From contig JBBDXJ010000270.1 in the NCBI GenBank assembly GCA_040902445.1, positions 1-64,000 of the forward strand: DNA of 64,000 bases. Reading direction: 5' to 3'. Shown here piece after piece: positions 63,278-64,000 of the stretch. The position numbers were made by a program, and so were the translations under genes. Under the pieces are notes generated by a model. That model worked only from the letters and a program-made list of their open reading frames with translations. It did not search any database and had not been told where the DNA came from. The first letter of the stretch is position 1; the number at the start of each line of letters is the position of its first letter. Source of the stretch: Chryseosolibacter sp040902445. GTDB taxonomy: Bacteria; Bacteroidota; Bacteroidia; Cytophagales; Cyclobacteriaceae.

Positions 63278-63310
63278 AATAGAGCGTTATTCGATGGATA
63301 ATGCTCTATT
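63278..63310 (+). terminator. Intrinsic terminator after the nitrilase pair
   Basis: AATAGAGCGTTAT and ATAATGCTCTATT form a 13-base stem with one G-T pair and a 7-base loop, followed by a TATTTATTT tract. It lies 28 bases after the stop at 63249. Confidence 0.8.
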
Positions 63311-63459
63311 TATTTAGGGTACTTATTTTTATAGATTGACACTTTCAGATCTGAGGAAAGAGGTGAGACCTACAATCTGAAAAAAATTTTGTGTCTTAGT
63401 GCTGCGCGCGCCGAAGTGCCTCACGTAGGCGTGTCTTCGTGGCTAAATCCTTTTTGGAA

Positions 63460-64000
63460 CTACAGCTCATTTATCATCTCCAGCAAATTGTCGATGACCG
63501 CTTTTTCTGCTCCGCTCTTTGCTCTGGTTGAACCAACTTCATAACCACCTTCGGCATATGCGGCATCCGTAACAAGATAACCGCTGCTGCCATTGCAATG
63601 AGTGATCATAAAAGTGTTGCTGTACGGCGACTGCTTTCTCATTTTCACACTGATCTCATTAAATACTTCTCCGGATACACCTGTTAAAATAATGTTTCCG
63701 ATCCTTAGAGCGGAGAGTCGGATCTTGAGAAAACCATCCTCAGTGCTCTTCGGTTGCTGAATATTTGCCGGTCCCTCTTTTTCTTTCGCTGGCACCGAAA
63801 CGACCCGCTGTGTGGCGTTGATCATTCCGTTGGAAAACGTTTTCATTTCTTTCGCAACCTTCATGGAGACTTTTGCGAGATCTTCACCAATAGCATCCTT
63901 GCCAAATGCATATGCTGAATTAGACTCAAAATCAATATGCGGACCATAGATGGGATTTATATCACCCGAAGCGCCGATAGTTACAGGGGCGACAAAATTT
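63460..64000 (-). CDS. Neutral/alkaline ceramidase-like hydrolase, C-terminal part
   Basis: The frame is open to the right edge, so only the last 180 residues or so are seen. The stretch FVAPVTIGASGDINPIYGPH at the window edge resembles the GASGDxNP motif of neutral/alkaline non-lysosomal ceramidases. The later LTGVSGEVFNEISVKMR and MITHCNGSSGYLVTDAAYAE are typical of its C-terminal catalytic region, as is EGGYEVGSTRAKSGAEKAVI. Such enzymes hydrolyse the N-acyl bond of ceramides, but many Bacteroidota relatives have no tested substrate. It faces the nitrilase pair convergently, adding a third amide-hydrolysing gene to the island. The N-terminus and export signal are outside the window. Confidence 0.78.
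   Translation of the reverse strand, partial: NFVAPVTIGASGDINPIYGPHIDFESNSAYAFGKDAIGEDLAKVSMKVAKEMKTFSNGMINATQRVVSVPAKEKEGPANIQQPKSTEDGFLKIRLSALRIGNIILTGVSGEVFNEISVKMRKQSPYSNTFMITHCNGSSGYLVTDAAYAEGGYEVGSTRAKSGAEKAVIDNLLEMINEL

Overview
The window reads as chromosomal DNA of a Bacteroidota bacterium, probably a soil or plant-litter Cytophagales or Chitinophagales member. The evidence is the gene content (an ABC permease fused to an M1-type peptidase, a FISUMP-domain protein, PD40 propellers, remnants of permeases with the Bacteroidota prefix domain, DUF1501/DUF1549 proteins), AT-rich starts without strong Shine-Dalgarno sites, TAnnTTTG-like -7 boxes, and many dispersed intergenic palindromes and short tandem repeats. 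No rRNA, tRNA, CRISPR array, intact transposase or integrase was seen, and no SusC/SusD pair is present despite the many carbohydrate-active enzymes.

Layout: (1) 0-7.5 kb: the start of a CHASE3 sensor protein, an ABC ATPase plus permease/peptidase fusion, a small hydrolase, and decayed pieces of two FtsX-like permeases. (2) 7.5-26 kb: a run of plus-strand secreted enzymes. These are a GH39 xylosidase-like gene with an in-frame TGA, GH172/DUF2961, a polysaccharide deacetylase-like and GNAT pair, an esterase, an N,N-dimethylformamidase-like protein, a PL21 heparinase II-like lyase, a GH105 unsaturated uronyl hydrolase, a frameshifted GH38 alpha-mannosidase-like gene and a phosphotriesterase-like protein. 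(3) 26-33 kb: Rhs and VOC gene fragments, a PD40 propeller, a lactate permease, an SSS symporter, a NYN nuclease and a TetR regulator. (4) 33-40 kb: a planctomycete-style DUF1501 plus c-type cytochrome/DUF1549/DUF1553 pair, a hypothetical protein and a DUF6807 protein. (5) 40-48 kb: a complete TetR-TolC-HlyD-ATPase-ATPase-permease-permease exporter of the YbhGFSR type. (6) 48-64 kb: a LacI regulator followed by a dense island of exported hydrolases and propellers, ending with two nitrilase-superfamily paralogues and a partial ceramidase-like gene.

The most coherent unexplained system is in region 6. Two near-identical palindromes (TTCGGG-N-ACGT-N-CCCGAA) lie at 51050-51067 and 60913-60934. 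The first precedes two beta-propeller genes. The second sits between a five-gene minus-strand set (toroid protein, FISUMP protein and three alpha/beta hydrolases) and the divergent nitrilase pair. The LacI gene at 48024-49115 is the natural candidate to bind both. The content suggests an inducible pathway that breaks ester and amide bonds in some complex extracellular substrate, which cannot be named from sequence alone.

Several genes show recent damage (GH39 nonsense codon, GH38 frameshift, permease, Rhs and VOC remnants). The dispersed repeats lie only in spacers. Together these suggest a locus that is being remodelled.
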